Positions 6,067 through 6,616 of a DNA stretch of 6,616 nucleotides are shown one piece after another; the first letter of the stretch is position 1, and every line of letters begins with the position of its first letter. Source of the DNA: Deltaproteobacteria bacterium (GTDB lineage Bacteria; Myxococcota; Polyangia; Polyangiales; B10-G4). The position numbers were made by a program, and so were the translations under genes. The notes beneath the pieces were generated by a model. It was not told the origin of the DNA. It did no database searches and worked only from the letters and a program-made list of their open reading frames with translations. The DNA lies in assembly GCA_019312705.1 (NCBI GenBank), contig JAFDCW010000253.1, positions 1 through 6,616 on the forward strand. Direction: 5' to 3'.

Positions 6067-6616
6067 CGACTGCCTTGCTTTCCACGAGCTGCTTCTGCAG
6101 CAATTCGGTCGAGAGAATGGCCACTAGGGCCATATTGTCTCTTGCGCCAACCACGCGCCCCTTCTTGGCCTTCTTGGCGAGCAGGCTAACGGCCCGGGGC
6201 TCGAAGATCCCGGTCTTTCGCACGCTCTCTTCGCTCAGGAGCTCGTCCACACACGGGGCCAGGGGGACTCCCCGTTCGGCGTCGAAGAAGCTCGATGCAT
6301 CCGGGGCGCGGTAGGGCTGCTTCTTGCGCTTGCGGACCGAGTCGGGAATGACGTCTCGAAGGGCGCGCTTGATGATCGCTTTCTCGTCGAGGACGTTCAT
6401 CTTGCGCGTTGCCCGGATGCGCATGGATAGCTCGATGACGCGGGGGTCGAGGAAGGGGTAGCGCCCCTCGACAGAGTGCGCCATCGACATGCGGTCGCCC
6501 TGGGCCGAAAGGATGTAGCCGGGCAAGAGCTGTCGCGCCTCGATGTATTGACCCTGTTCGAAAGCGCCGAAGGAGCTCATCGCGCTCGGCAGCCGCGCCC
6601 GCATCGCCTCGTAGGG
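6053..6616 (-). CDS. Asparagine synthase-type amidotransferase, C-terminal part (5' end outside window)
   Basis: Only the last 187 residues are present; the reading frame is open to the window edge, so the start lies beyond 6616. The visible part is the C-terminal end of the ATP-dependent synthetase domain of class II glutamine amidotransferases. The signature is YILSAQGDRMSMAHSVEGR followed by YPFLDPRVIEL (34-63 of the fragment), matching the DRMSMAHSxExRxPFLD block of AsnB proteins, and later RKRKKQPYRAP (95-105). The PP-loop SGGxDS and the N-terminal Cys glutaminase domain would lie upstream and cannot be checked. AsnB-type paralogues act in asparagine synthesis, but also amidate carboxylates in polysaccharide and antibiotic pathways. 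The ACP, ligase and NadE-type neighbours argue for such a specialised role. The stop overlaps the ACP start by 14 nt. Confidence 0.92.
   Translation of the reverse strand, partial: PYEAMRARLPSAMSSFGAFEQGQYIEARQLLPGYILSAQGDRMSMAHSVEGRYPFLDPRVIELSMRIRATRKMNVLDEKAIIKRALRDVIPDSVRKRKKQPYRAPDASSFFDAERGVPLAPCVDELLSEESVRKTGIFEPRAVSLLAKKAKKGRVVGARDNMALVAILSTELLQKQLVESKAVDGDN

Noticed and set aside
1..6616. CRISPR arrays, tRNA/rRNA genes, transposases, integrase or attachment sites
   Set aside because: No regularly spaced long repeats, cloverleaf sequence, terminal inverted repeats or transposase motifs were seen on either strand.

Overview
The window is GC-rich, with GC at third codon positions. The plus-strand gene encodes a predicted lipoprotein whose mature N-terminus is a Cys followed by a low-complexity Asp/Ser/Pro/Gly spacer. 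That style is common in Myxococcota and related delta-proteobacterial lineages, so I suggest such a host. This is an inference from style; the window contains no phylogenetic marker.

Layout. Positions 1-305 hold no convincing gene. They are the upstream region of the lipoprotein gene and contain a patterned set of short direct repeats and a GC-rich hairpin. Positions 306-1667 (+) encode the lipoprotein, which carries degenerate Gly/Asp-rich RTX-like (beta-roll) motifs. From 6616 down to 1694 the minus strand carries six tightly packed genes read right to left: the C-terminal part of a glutamine-dependent asparagine synthase-type amidotransferase (cut by the window edge), an acyl carrier protein (ACP), an ammonia-type NAD+ synthase-family enzyme, an exported SGNH-like hydrolase, an AMP-forming acyl/aminoacyl ligase, and a short serine O-acetyltransferase-like hexapeptide acyltransferase. 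Junctions are 14-nt overlap, 5-nt gap, 4-nt overlap, 3-nt gap and 4-nt gap, so this is almost certainly one operon with coupled translation. Its promoter and first genes lie beyond position 6616. The operon converges on the lipoprotein gene with 26 nt between stop codons.

How the genes may work together. The ligase could activate a carboxylic acid as an acyl-adenylate and load it on the ACP. The asparagine synthase-type protein and the NadE-type protein are both ATP-using enzymes that adenylate carboxylates and amidate them. The hexapeptide protein could O- or N-acylate a small molecule or sugar, and the exported SGNH protein could move or remove acyl groups outside the cytoplasm. Together they look like a small biosynthetic cassette, most plausibly for an amidated or acylated substituent of an extracellular polysaccharide or a small secondary metabolite. 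Each family assignment rests on visible motifs; the joint pathway is inference. The individual families are known, but the product of this combination is not evident from the sequence and is the most interesting open question here.
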